Source: Chromatiaceae bacterium (GTDB lineage Bacteria; Pseudomonadota; Gammaproteobacteria; Chromatiales; Chromatiaceae). Taken from it: a stretch of DNA of 64,000 nucleotides. Positions 41,949-50,695 of the stretch are shown one piece after another. The stretch lies in NCBI GenBank assembly GCA_024235315.1, contig JACKMP010000009.1:46670-110669 (forward strand). The letters run 5' to 3'. Positions within the stretch are counted from its first letter, which is position 1, and the number at the start of each line of letters is the position of its first letter. The notes below the pieces were generated by a model, which saw only the letters and a list, made by a program, of their open reading frames with translations, did not search any database and was not told where the DNA came from. The translations under genes and the position numbers were made by a program.

Positions 41949-42994
41949 GCGCCAAGGCAAAACGTTTTCCACAACGCCTGAATATCCGCAGCGGCACCAT
42001 CGACATGACCCATGGCAGCGGCGGGCGTGCGATGGCGCAGCTGATCGACGAGCTGTTCGTGACCCACTTCGACAACGAGCTGCTGCGCCAGGCCAACGAC
42101 CAGGCCGCGTTCGATGTGCCGGCCGGCCGCCTGGTGATGAGCACCGACGGACACGTGATCTCGCCGCTGTTCTTTCCCGGCGGCGACATCGGCTCGCTGG
42201 CGGTGCACGGCACGCTCAACGACGTGGCGATGGCCGGCGCCCGTCCCTTGTACCTGTCGGCTGGTTTCATCCTCGAAGAGGGCTTCCCGCTCGTCGACCT
42301 GGAGCGCATCGTCATCAGTATGGGTGCCGCGGCGAAAAGCGCCGGCGTGCCGGTGGTCACGGGTGATACCAAGGTGGTCGAACGCGGCAAGGGCGATGGC
42401 GTGTTCATCACTACCACCGGGGTCGGCATCGTACCGGAGGGCGTGAACATCTCCGGTGACCGGGCGCGGCCCGGCGATGCGATCCTGGTCAGCGGCAGCA
42501 TCGGTGACCACGGCGTGGCGATCATGTCGAGCCGTGAGAACCTGACCTTCGAGACCACGATCGAATCCGACTCGGCGGCGTTGCACCAGCTGGTCGCGGC
42601 GATGGTCGCGGCGGTGCCGGACATCCACTGCCTGCGTGACCCGACCCGTGGCGGCCTGGCGACCACGCTCAACGAGCTGGCACTGCAGTCGGGGGTCGGT
42701 ATGCAGCTGACCGAAGACGCCATACCGGTCCGCCCGGCGGTGTCAGCGGCCTGCGAACTGCTCGGTCTCGATCCGCTCTACATCGCCAACGAGGGCAAGC
42801 TGATCTGCATCTGCGCCCCCGAAGACGCGCAGCGGCTGCTCACCGTGATGCAGGCCGACCCGCTGGGCGCAGAGGCGGCGATCATCGGCGAGGTGATCGA
42901 GGATGCGCACGGCTTCGTGCGCATGCAGACCGGCTTTGGTGGCAGCCGTGTGGTCGACTGGCTGACCGGCGAGCAGCTGCCGAGAATCTGCTGA
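41945..42994 (+). CDS. hypE: HypE, cyanide-donating maturation enzyme
   Basis: A 349-residue ATP-dependent enzyme that dehydrates a thiocarbamate on its own C-terminal cysteine and gives the cyanide to HypD. The chain ends PRIC, with the reactive Cys last, as required. DMTHGSGGRAMAQLIDELF at the N terminus and TGDTKVVERGKGDGVF belong to the PurM-like ATP fold. It starts ATGA-coupled to hypD. The carbamoyl donor enzyme HypF is not in this window. Confidence 0.96.
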   Translation: MSAKAKRFPQRLNIRSGTIDMTHGSGGRAMAQLIDELFVTHFDNELLRQANDQAAFDVPAGRLVMSTDGHVISPLFFPGGDIGSLAVHGTLNDVAMAGARPLYLSAGFILEEGFPLVDLERIVISMGAAAKSAGVPVVTGDTKVVERGKGDGVFITTTGVGIVPEGVNISGDRARPGDAILVSGSIGDHGVAIMSSRENLTFETTIESDSAALHQLVAAMVAAVPDIHCLRDPTRGGLATTLNELALQSGVGMQLTEDAIPVRPAVSAACELLGLDPLYIANEGKLICICAPEDAQRLLTVMQADPLGAEAAIIGEVIEDAHGFVRMQTGFGGSRVVDWLTGEQLPRIC

Positions 42995-42996
42995 AC

Positions 42997-44691
42997 GTGC
43001 GCCTGCTGCTGCTCAGTCACGCCTTCAACAGCCTGACCCAGCGCCTGTTCGTCGAGTTGCGGCAACGCGATCATGAGGTCTCGGTCGAGTTCGATATCAA
43101 CGACGAGGTCACCGCCGGGGCAGTGTCCCTGTATCGGCCCGATCTGATCATCGCGCCGTTTCTCAAGCGGGCGATACCGGAGGCGATCTGGCGTCACCAT
43201 ACCTGCCTGATCGTGCACCCGGGCATTCGCGGCGACCGCGGGCCGTCGGCACTCGACTGGGCAGTCCTCGATGGCGAGACCCAATGGGGCGTCACGGTAC
43301 TGCAGGCAGAGGCCGGGATGGACGCCGGGCCCGTGTGGGCGTGGCGTGAGTTCCCGTTGCGCGATGCCACCAAGGCCAGCCTGTACCGCAACGAGGTGAC
43401 CGCCGCGGCGGTCGAGGCGGTCCTCGAGGCGGTCGCACGCTTTTCAGATGGCGGATACTCGCCGGTGTATTCGGACAGCAGTGCCGATCCGTCAATCCGT
43501 GGGCGCCTGCGCCCGCTGATGCAGCAGGCCGACCGGGCGATCGACTGGCGGCGCGACGACAGCGCGACGGTGCTGCGCAAGATCCGCAGTGCTGACGGCT
43601 TCCCCGGCGTGCGTGACCGGTTGTGCGGCCGTGAGCTTTTCCTGTACGACGCCCATCCGGAAGGCGAGTTGCGGGGCGAGCCGGGTGAGCTGATCGCACG
43701 CTCTGGCGAGGCGATATGCCGTGCCACCGTCGACGGTGCGGTATGGATCGGTCACCTGCGCGACAAACAGGCCGAACACGTGTTCAAGCTGCCGGCGACG
43801 CAACTGCTGGGTGCGGACGTCGATGCGCTTCCCGAGGTCGAGCCGGGCGCGGCCGGCGGCTATCGCGACATCTGGTACGAAGAGGCGGACGACGTCGGCT
43901 ACCTGCACTTCGCTTTCTACAACGGTGCGATGGGTACGGCGCAGTGCGAACGCCTGCTCGCGGCCTACCGCGCCGCCTGCGCACGCGACACGCGTGTGCT
44001 CGTACTGATGGGCGGGCCGGACTACTGGTCGAACGGCATGCACCTGAACCGTATCGAGGCGGCGGACAGTCCGGCCGATGAATCGTGGCGCAACATCAAC
44101 GCGATCGACGACCTGGCACGTGAGATCATCGAAACCGACTCGCACCTGACGGTGGCGGCCCTGCAGGGGAATGCCGGGGCCGGTGGCGTGTTCCTGGCAC
44201 GTGCCGCCGACGAGGTGTGGGCACGCGACGGGGTGATCCTGAATCCGCACTACAAGGACATGGGTAACCTGTACGGATCGGAGTACTGGACCTACCTGCT
44301 GCCCCGTTATGCCGGGGCCGACAACGCGCAGCGCATCACCGGGGCGCGCCTGCCGATGGGGGTCGAAGAGGCGCAGGCACTCGGCCTGGTCAATCTCGCC
44401 TTTGGCGGATCGCCGGTCGAGTTCGTCGATATCACCCGCCGGCGTGCTGCCGAACTGGCTCATGTCCCCGCCTATGCCGACCGGTTGCAGGCGAAACGTC
44501 AGCGTCGCGCCGCCGAAGAGGCGCAACAGCCACTGGCCGGCTACCGCGAACGCGAGCTGGAACGGATGCGGCTGAACTTCTACGGCTTCGACCCCAGCTA
44601 CCACGTCGCGCGCTTCAACTTCGTGCACAAGGTCGCCAAGTCGCGCACCCCGCTGACATTGGCGCTGCACAGGCGGGTCGGACAGCGCTGA
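42997..44691 (+). CDS. hoxX: HoxX, CO-ligand synthesis enzyme
   Basis: A 564-residue two-domain protein. The N-terminal half is formyltetrahydrofolate-transferase-like (HPGIRGDRGPSALDWAVLDG); the C-terminal half is a crotonase fold (LMGGPDYWSNGMHLNRIEAA, LAALQGNAGAGG region). HoxX transfers a formyl group to CoA and decarbonylates it, making the CO ligand of the NiFe site in the presence of oxygen. Its presence argues that hydrogenases here are made in air. GTG start two bases after hypE; last gene of the block. Confidence 0.95.
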   Translation: MRLLLLSHAFNSLTQRLFVELRQRDHEVSVEFDINDEVTAGAVSLYRPDLIIAPFLKRAIPEAIWRHHTCLIVHPGIRGDRGPSALDWAVLDGETQWGVTVLQAEAGMDAGPVWAWREFPLRDATKASLYRNEVTAAAVEAVLEAVARFSDGGYSPVYSDSSADPSIRGRLRPLMQQADRAIDWRRDDSATVLRKIRSADGFPGVRDRLCGRELFLYDAHPEGELRGEPGELIARSGEAICRATVDGAVWIGHLRDKQAEHVFKLPATQLLGADVDALPEVEPGAAGGYRDIWYEEADDVGYLHFAFYNGAMGTAQCERLLAAYRAACARDTRVLVLMGGPDYWSNGMHLNRIEAADSPADESWRNINAIDDLAREIIETDSHLTVAALQGNAGAGGVFLARAADEVWARDGVILNPHYKDMGNLYGSEYWTYLLPRYAGADNAQRITGARLPMGVEEAQALGLVNLAFGGSPVEFVDITRRRAAELAHVPAYADRLQAKRQRRAAEEAQQPLAGYRERELERMRLNFYGFDPSYHVARFNFVHKVAKSRTPLTLALHRRVGQR

Positions 44692-44839
44692 ACGTCTCTT
44701 ATCGGCGTCGGCGACAGCCTGTCTCGGGAGGCCGGTTGCAGATTCTGCGGGTGTCTGCCGCTAACCGGGGATACACGAGCCGGGACTGGAAAGTCAGCCC
44801 GGTACCCTGCCAGGATCCAGACAAGGCCGCGGTCCGACG

Positions 44840-46495
44840 TTGAACCCACGCCAACAACCAACAACCGAGCAGATCGTCGCTGCCGAGCAGGTGGCACTGC
44901 TGTTTCAGCCGTTCATGCTGTCCCTGGCCGCCACGGCGGTGGCGGCAGTGTTGTTCGTGGCCGCCCAGTGGGGCGCCGTTGCGCACGACCTGGTCATCAT
45001 CTGGGCGACGCTGCTGACCGCGGTGACCCTGCTGAGGGTGCTGCTGGCGTTGATGTATCGGCGCATCCGGCCGCAGCCGGACGAGGCGCGCTTGTGGGGC
45101 AATCTGTTCACCCTCGGTGCCGCGCTGGCGGGCATGGCCTGGGGTGCGGGCGGTTTCCTGATGTTTCCTGCGGACAACTTCGAACACCAGGTTATCGTCG
45201 TGCTGGTCATTCTCGGCATGTGTTCCGGGGCCACCACGTCGCTCTCGGTGATGCGCCGGGCCGCGTACCTGTTCCTGGTCCCGGCGATGCTCCCGGTCAC
45301 GGTGCTGTTCCTGCTCCAGGGGCACGAAACCTCCACCATAATCGCCCTGATGCTGATCCTGTCGTTCGGCTTCTTCCTGATCAGCACCCGCAATATCCAT
45401 CACAACACCCAGCAAAACATCCGTCTGCGTCTGGCAGCCGAACAAAAGGAGCGATCCCTGGCGCTGGCAAAACAGGAGGTGGAGGCGGCGAGCCAGGCGA
45501 AATCGGATTTCCTCGCGAACATCAGCCACGAGTTCCGGACTCCGATGAACATCATCATCGGCATGACCCACAGCGTGCTGCAGAGCAGGCTCGAAGGCCA
45601 TCAGCAAGCCGCCATGGTCAAGGTTCAGCGTGCGGCCGAATCGCTGCTGGAGATCATCAACGGCATTCTGGATTTCTCGCGCGCGCAGAGCGGTACGCTC
45701 ACCGTCGAGCCCAAGGCTTTTTCGCTGCATCTCGAACTCGACCGGCTGCATCGGGCTGGTGTCGCCGGGGCTGCAGCAAAGGGCCTGACATTCACCATCG
45801 ATCAGGCAGACGACCTGCCCGACGTGCTGATCGGCGATGCGGTGAAGCTCAGTCAGGTCCTGCAGGCGCTGGTCAGCAATGCGATCAAGTTCACCGAGCG
45901 CGGCGAGGTCGGCGTGCGGGCCACGCTGGACAGCAGGGAAGGGGACCAGGTCCGGGTATTGTTCAGCGTGACGGATACAGGCCCGGGGATCGAACGGTCG
46001 AAGTGGGATTCCGTGTTCCTGCCGTTCAGCCAGGGGGACGCCTCGCGGACACGGCGTCATGGGGGCACCGGTATGGGTCTGGCGGTCGCCTACAAACTGG
46101 TCGACCTGATGGGTGGGCGGATGTGGGTGGACAGCCAGATGGGCAGCGGCAGCACCTTCTGCTTCACGATCACCTTTGCTGAGGGCGGTGAGGTGCAGAT
46201 GCCGGACAGTGAAGCCGCCGGTAATCCGGTACACAGTGAGCGGCCGCATGACAACCGCGTGACAGACCTGCACCGGATTGAGCCCCTGCTGCGCCAGCTG
46301 TATGTGCAGTCGCAGGACTATGACGTGGAGGCGGCGGCCACCCTCGGCGAGCTCACCGCGATACTGCCCGGGGCCGCCTGCGAATCGCGCGTGGCGCAAC
46401 TGCAGCGGTGCATCGGCAACTATGGCTTTGACGAGGCACTCGGTCAGATCGTTGCCCTGGCACAGGAACTCGGTATCGATCTGCCGGTGCAGTGA
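44840..46495 (+). CDS. membrane-bound sensor histidine kinase, orphan
   Basis: A 551-residue kinase. The first 190 residues contain about six membrane helices and no large outer domain. A coiled coil leads into the dimerisation domain with HEFRTPMNIIIGM (phospho-His) and a catalytic domain with NAIKFTERG, DTGPGIE and GGTGMGLAVAYKLVD. The last 90 residues (RIEPLLRQLYVQSQDYDVEA and on) resemble the helical tail found after receiver domains in hybrid kinases, but no receiver domain is present. No response regulator is adjacent. It follows the hydrogenase operon after 148 bases without obvious promoter motifs. Stimulus unknown; the membrane-embedded sensor suggests a membrane or redox cue. Confidence 0.88.
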   Translation: MNPRQQPTTEQIVAAEQVALLFQPFMLSLAATAVAAVLFVAAQWGAVAHDLVIIWATLLTAVTLLRVLLALMYRRIRPQPDEARLWGNLFTLGAALAGMAWGAGGFLMFPADNFEHQVIVVLVILGMCSGATTSLSVMRRAAYLFLVPAMLPVTVLFLLQGHETSTIIALMLILSFGFFLISTRNIHHNTQQNIRLRLAAEQKERSLALAKQEVEAASQAKSDFLANISHEFRTPMNIIIGMTHSVLQSRLEGHQQAAMVKVQRAAESLLEIINGILDFSRAQSGTLTVEPKAFSLHLELDRLHRAGVAGAAAKGLTFTIDQADDLPDVLIGDAVKLSQVLQALVSNAIKFTERGEVGVRATLDSREGDQVRVLFSVTDTGPGIERSKWDSVFLPFSQGDASRTRRHGGTGMGLAVAYKLVDLMGGRMWVDSQMGSGSTFCFTITFAEGGEVQMPDSEAAGNPVHSERPHDNRVTDLHRIEPLLRQLYVQSQDYDVEAAATLGELTAILPGAACESRVAQLQRCIGNYGFDEALGQIVALAQELGIDLPVQ

Positions 46496-46591
46496 CGAGG
46501 GTTTTCCCCGATTGCCGTGCGTGGGGGCTGGACTAGTTATAAAGAGGCCGCCAAGGTCGACGGCAGTGGTGAGGCAAGGGGGCGGATCCGT

Positions 46592-46825
46592 ATGAATACA
46601 CAATGCTGCGACGTGGTGATCCACATCGACGAGGAACTGCAGGATGACGATATCCACGAGCTGTCACGCGACATCAGCTGCATGCCGGGAGTCTACAGCG
46701 CCTGTGTGAACGACCGTGCAAGACATCTGATGCTGGTTGACTACGACCCGGAAGGGGTGCAGGCGACCGAACTGCTGAGTGTGGTACGCCAGCACGGTGT
46801 CGGTGCCGAACTGGTCGGTCTTTGA
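46592..46825 (+). CDS. small ferredoxin-fold protein, HMA-like without metal motif
   Basis: A 77-residue protein with the beta-alpha-beta-beta-alpha-beta pattern of heavy-metal-associated domains: VVIHIDEELQDDDIHELSRD, then MPGVYSACVNDRARHLMLVD and a final helix. The CxxC metal site is missing from its usual loop; a CC pair sits earlier (residues 5-6). Such domains without CxxC are common as small regulators or partners. It stands between the orphan kinase and miaB. Function unknown. Confidence 0.65.
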   Translation: MNTQCCDVVIHIDEELQDDDIHELSRDISCMPGVYSACVNDRARHLMLVDYDPEGVQATELLSVVRQHGVGAELVGL

Positions 46826-46945
46826 ACGATTCCAGCAGCCGGTGGGCCGCGGTGGCCTGCCGGTCTCTGCCCGCGCCCCGGCGCATGGGTGCAATTCCCT
46901 GATTTCAAGCGTAAAATCGCCGCCCCTTTGCAGGTATTGAGCGGT

Positions 46946-48298
46946 ATGGCGGGTAGGCTTTACATTCGCACCTTCGGTTGTCAGATGAACGAGTACGACT
47001 CGCAGAAGATGCAGGACGTACTTCGGGAATCGCATGGGCTGGTGCTGACCGATGATCCCGAACAGGCCGACGTGCTGCTGCTCAACACCTGCTCGATCCG
47101 CGAGAAGGCCCAGGAGAAGGTCTTTTCGCAGCTCGGCGTGTGGAAGGAGTGGAAACAGCGGCGTCCCGACCTGGTGATCGGCGTCGGCGGCTGCGTGGCC
47201 AGCCAGGAGGGCGACGCAATCCGCGAGCGTGCGCCTTTCGTCGACCTGGTGTTCGGCCCGCAGACCCTGCATCGCCTGCCCGATATGTTGACCCGTGCGC
47301 GTAAAGACCACCTGCCCACCGTGGATATCAGCTTTCCGGAGATCGAGAAGTTCGACCGTCTGCCCGAGCCGCGTGCCGAGGGCCCGGGCGCATTCGTGTC
47401 GATCATGGAGGGCTGCTCCAAGTACTGCACCTTCTGCGTCGTGCCCTACACGCGCGGCGAGGAGATCAGCCGTCCATTCGACGATGTGCTGGCGGAGATC
47501 GCGCAGCTCGCCGCCCAGGGGGTGCGCGAGGTCAACCTGCTGGGGCAGAATGTCAATGCCTACCGTGGACGCATGCACGACGGTGAGATCGCCGACCTGG
47601 CGCTACTGATTCGCTATGTCGCGGCCGTCGACGGTATCGACCGCATCCGCTACACCACCTCGCACCCGGTCGAGTTTTCCGACGCGCTGATCGAGGTCTA
47701 TGCCGAGGTGCCGGAGCTGGTCAGCCACCTGCATCTGCCGGTGCAGTCGGGTTCGGACCGCATCCTGATGGCGATGAAGCGCGGCCACAGTGCCTACGAC
47801 TACAAGCAGAAAATCAGAAAGCTGCGTGCCATCCGTCCAGACATCAGCCTGTCGTCGGATTTCATCATCGGCTTTCCGGGCGAGACCGAACAGGACTTCG
47901 GGCACACGATGGCGTTGATTGACGAGATCGGCTTCGACCACTCGTTCAGCTTTATCTACAGCCGGCGCCCGGGCACGCCGGCCGCCGACCTGCCTGACGA
48001 TGTCCCGCACGCACTCAAGCAGGCGCGTCTGGCGCAACTGCAACACGTGATCAACGACAATGCCCAGCGCATCAGCCGGTCCATGGTTGGCAGCGTGCAG
48101 CGGGTGCTGGTTGACCGCCCCTCGCGCAAGGATGCCAATGAACTGGCCGGGCGCACAGAGAACAACCGCGTCGTCAACTTCGAGGGGCCGCCCGACCTGA
48201 TCGGTCAGTTCGTCGACCTGCGCATCACCGCCGCGTATCCCAATTCGCTGCGTGGTGAGCGGATCGCAGAGACGCAGTCCGGGGTCGCAGTCGCCTGA
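46946..48298 (+). CDS. miaB: tRNA-2-methylthio-N6-isopentenyladenosine synthase MiaB
   Basis: A 450-residue radical SAM enzyme that adds a methylthio group to i6A37 of tRNAs. The N-terminal domain holds three cluster cysteines (FGCQMNEYDS, LNTCSIREKA, GGCVASQEG); the radical SAM cluster motif is CSKYCTFCVVPYTRGEE. A TRAM domain closes the protein (NRVVNFEGPPDLIGQFVDLR). The ATG at 46946 gives the normal N terminus AGRLYIRTFGCQMN. It starts the conserved series miaB-phoH-ybeY-corC-lnt. Confidence 0.96.
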   Translation: MAGRLYIRTFGCQMNEYDSQKMQDVLRESHGLVLTDDPEQADVLLLNTCSIREKAQEKVFSQLGVWKEWKQRRPDLVIGVGGCVASQEGDAIRERAPFVDLVFGPQTLHRLPDMLTRARKDHLPTVDISFPEIEKFDRLPEPRAEGPGAFVSIMEGCSKYCTFCVVPYTRGEEISRPFDDVLAEIAQLAAQGVREVNLLGQNVNAYRGRMHDGEIADLALLIRYVAAVDGIDRIRYTTSHPVEFSDALIEVYAEVPELVSHLHLPVQSGSDRILMAMKRGHSAYDYKQKIRKLRAIRPDISLSSDFIIGFPGETEQDFGHTMALIDEIGFDHSFSFIYSRRPGTPAADLPDDVPHALKQARLAQLQHVINDNAQRISRSMVGSVQRVLVDRPSRKDANELAGRTENNRVVNFEGPPDLIGQFVDLRITAAYPNSLRGERIAETQSGVAVA

Positions 48299-48370
48299 TG
48301 AGCATCCCCTTATCGGTTCGGCGCCTGGCGTCGCCGCGTCGTTCACGACTTCCATCCCCCGGAGCAGACC

Positions 48371-49363
48371 GTGTCTGACCATCCCGAATCGCTCGACCTG
48401 GTGCTCGAGCCGGCGGACAACGAGCGTCTGCGCAATGTCTGTGGCCAGCTCGACGAGCACCTGCGCCAGGTGGAGCGGCGTCTCGGCATCGAGATCAACA
48501 ATCGCGGCAACAGCTTTCGTCTGCTTGGCGAGGCGGCTGCGATCACCGCCGGGCGCGAGGTCCTGCAGGGCCTGTACCGGGCCAGCGCGCAGGAGGCCCT
48601 GACGCCGGCTAGCGTGCACCTGTTCCTGCAGGAGTCGGGCATCGATGCCCTGCTCGAGGATGCCCCCGAGGTGCCCGAGTCGGTGATCAAGACGCGCCGC
48701 GGGTTGGTGCGCCCTCGCGGGCCGAATCAGGCGCAGTACGTGCACAAGGTTCTGACCCACGACATCAATTTCGGCGTCGGCCCGGCCGGCACCGGCAAGA
48801 CCTACCTGGCGGTCGCGTGCGCGGTCGATGCCCTGGAGCGCGATCAGATCCGCCGTATCCTGCTGGTTCGTCCAGCGGTCGAGGCGGGTGAACGCCTGGG
48901 CTTTCTGCCCGGCGACCTCGCGCAGAAGATCGACCCCTACCTGCGCCCGCTGTACGACGCGCTGTACGAGATGCTGGGGTTCGAACGCGTGCACAAGCTG
49001 ATCGAGCGCAACGTGATCGAGGTCGCACCGCTGGCGTATATGCGTGGGCGGACGCTCAACGAGGCCTTCATCATCCTCGACGAGGCGCAGAACACCACCA
49101 CCGAGCAGATGAAGATGTTCCTGACGCGCCTCGGCTTCGGTTCGACTGCGGTGATCACCGGCGACATCACCCAGATCGATCTGCCGCGCGGCCAGAAATC
49201 CGGCCTGCGCGAGGCCACCGAGATCCTGCGCGAGGTCGACGGTATCAGCTTCACGTTCTTCAACGCCCGCGACGTGGTGCGGCATTCGCTGGTGCAGAAG
49301 GTGGTGCAGGCCTACGAGCGGTTCGATCATGAATCGGGGGGTGACAAGCGTGCTGGACGTTGA
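48371..49363 (+). CDS. phoH: PhoH-family ATPase (YbeZ)
   Basis: A 330-residue cytosolic ATPase, thought to be involved in RNA metabolism with YbeY. Walker A is GPAGTGKTYLA; Walker B is FIILDEAQN; ITGDITQIDLPRGQKSGL is a family hallmark. A KH-like N-terminal part (NRGNSFRLLGEAAAITAGRE) precedes it. Starts with GTG; the end overlaps ybeY. Confidence 0.95.
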   Translation: MSDHPESLDLVLEPADNERLRNVCGQLDEHLRQVERRLGIEINNRGNSFRLLGEAAAITAGREVLQGLYRASAQEALTPASVHLFLQESGIDALLEDAPEVPESVIKTRRGLVRPRGPNQAQYVHKVLTHDINFGVGPAGTGKTYLAVACAVDALERDQIRRILLVRPAVEAGERLGFLPGDLAQKIDPYLRPLYDALYEMLGFERVHKLIERNVIEVAPLAYMRGRTLNEAFIILDEAQNTTTEQMKMFLTRLGFGSTAVITGDITQIDLPRGQKSGLREATEILREVDGISFTFFNARDVVRHSLVQKVVQAYERFDHESGGDKRAGR

Positions 49364-49811
49364 GGTGCAGCTGCAGACCGCCACCGACGATATCCCGCCG
49401 CAGGCACAGCTGGTCGCGTGGGCCAGGGCCGCCTGGGCGGCCCCCGGCAAGGATGCCGGGGTGGTGTTGCGGGTGACCGACGAAGCCGAAAGTCGGCAGC
49501 TCAACCGCGACTACCGTGGCATCGACAAGCCAACCAACGTGCTGTCGTTCCCATTCGAGCCGATCCCGCAGATCGAGCTGCAGCACATCGGCGACCTGGT
49601 GATCTGTGCCCCGGTGGTGGCGCGCGAGGCGCATGAGCAGGGCAAGGCGGTACCCGCGCATTGGGCGCACATGGTAGTCCATGGCATGCTGCACCTGCAG
49701 GGTTATGATCACGAAACCGAAGGGCAGGCCGCTGTGATGGAGACACTGGAGACCGACATCCTGACCGGGCTGGATTTCCCTGCCCCCTATGCTGACGATG
49801 AAGAGACATGA
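49329..49811 (+). CDS. ybeY: YbeY endoribonuclease / rRNA maturation factor
   Basis: A 160-residue zinc RNase involved in 16S rRNA 3' end processing and ribosome quality control. The zinc site is HGMLHLQGYDHETEG, matching HGxLHLxGYDH. DKPTNVLSFPFEPIP is also conserved. The start is uncertain: ATG at 49329 overlaps phoH by 35 bases, while GTG at 49341 gives an N terminus aligning better with E. coli YbeY. The end overlaps corC by four bases. Confidence 0.95.
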   Translation: MNRGVTSVLDVEVQLQTATDDIPPQAQLVAWARAAWAAPGKDAGVVLRVTDEAESRQLNRDYRGIDKPTNVLSFPFEPIPQIELQHIGDLVICAPVVAREAHEQGKAVPAHWAHMVVHGMLHLQGYDHETEGQAAVMETLETDILTGLDFPAPYADDEET

Positions 49812-50695
49812 GCGAAGACCGATCTAGCAGTGGTTCACTCGCCGCGCGCTGGCTGGAACGCCTGTTCCCCGTGGTGGGTGAACCCAGAGACCGCAAGGAC
49901 CTGATCGCCTTGCTCAAGCAGGCCAAGGACCGCGCAATTTTCGACACCGAGGCGCTGGCGATGATGGAGGGCGTGTTGCAGGTCTCGGACCTGCAGGTGC
50001 GCGACATCATGATCCCGCGTGCGCAGATGGTGGTCGTTGGCCGGGACCACGAACTCGGCCAGGTGCTGCCGGTGGTGACGGAGTCCGCGCATTCGCGTTT
50101 CCCGGTGATCGACGATGACCGCGCCGAAGTGGTCGGTATCATGCTGGCCAAGGACCTGCTGCAGTACTGTGGCGACAATGCGCCGCGCTTCAAGATGCGG
50201 GACATCGTCCGCTCCGCGGTCTTCGTCCCCGAAAGCAAGCGCCTGAACGTACTGCTGCGTGAGTTCCGCGCCAGCCGCAACCATATGGCCATTGTCATCG
50301 ACGAGTACGGCAACGCGGCCGGCCTGGTGACGATCGAGGACGTGCTGGAGCAGATCGTCGGCGAGATCGAGGATGAGTACGACTTCGACGAGGGGGCGTT
50401 CATCCTCAAACGCGGCCCCAACAACTACACCATCAAGGCCCACACGACGATCGAGGAATTCAATGAATACTTCGACGTGGCGTTCGACGACAGTGATTTC
50501 GACACCATCGGTGGCCTGATGGTCAGCGCCCTCGGGCACCTGCCGGGGCGTGGCGAGTCGGTGGTCGTCGACGGCTTTCGATTCACCGTGGTGCGTGCCG
50601 ACAGCCGCAAGGTGCGGCTGCTGCAGGTCGAACAGGTCGCGGACCCCGCCTCGTCACCTACCGAGCAGGCCGTACCTCCCAGTTCGCCGGTGTGA
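49808..50695 (+). CDS. corC: CorC/YbeX, CBS-domain protein
   Basis: A 295-residue cytosolic protein of the CorC class: two CBS domains (VRDIMIPRAQMVVVGRDHEL; FVPESKRLNVLLREFRASRN) followed by a transporter-associated domain (YTIKAHTTIEEFNEYFDV). It lacks the membrane DUF21 domain, matching the short YbeX form. Linked to magnesium efflux and, more recently, to ribosome metabolism alongside YbeY. Four-base overlaps on both sides. Confidence 0.94.
   Translation: MSEDRSSSGSLAARWLERLFPVVGEPRDRKDLIALLKQAKDRAIFDTEALAMMEGVLQVSDLQVRDIMIPRAQMVVVGRDHELGQVLPVVTESAHSRFPVIDDDRAEVVGIMLAKDLLQYCGDNAPRFKMRDIVRSAVFVPESKRLNVLLREFRASRNHMAIVIDEYGNAAGLVTIEDVLEQIVGEIEDEYDFDEGAFILKRGPNNYTIKAHTTIEEFNEYFDVAFDDSDFDTIGGLMVSALGHLPGRGESVVVDGFRFTVVRADSRKVRLLQVEQVADPASSPTEQAVPPSSPV

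Noticed and set aside
47603..49504. 633-codon minus-strand frame opposite miaB and phoH
   Set aside because: Shadow of two conserved genes; no domain signature.
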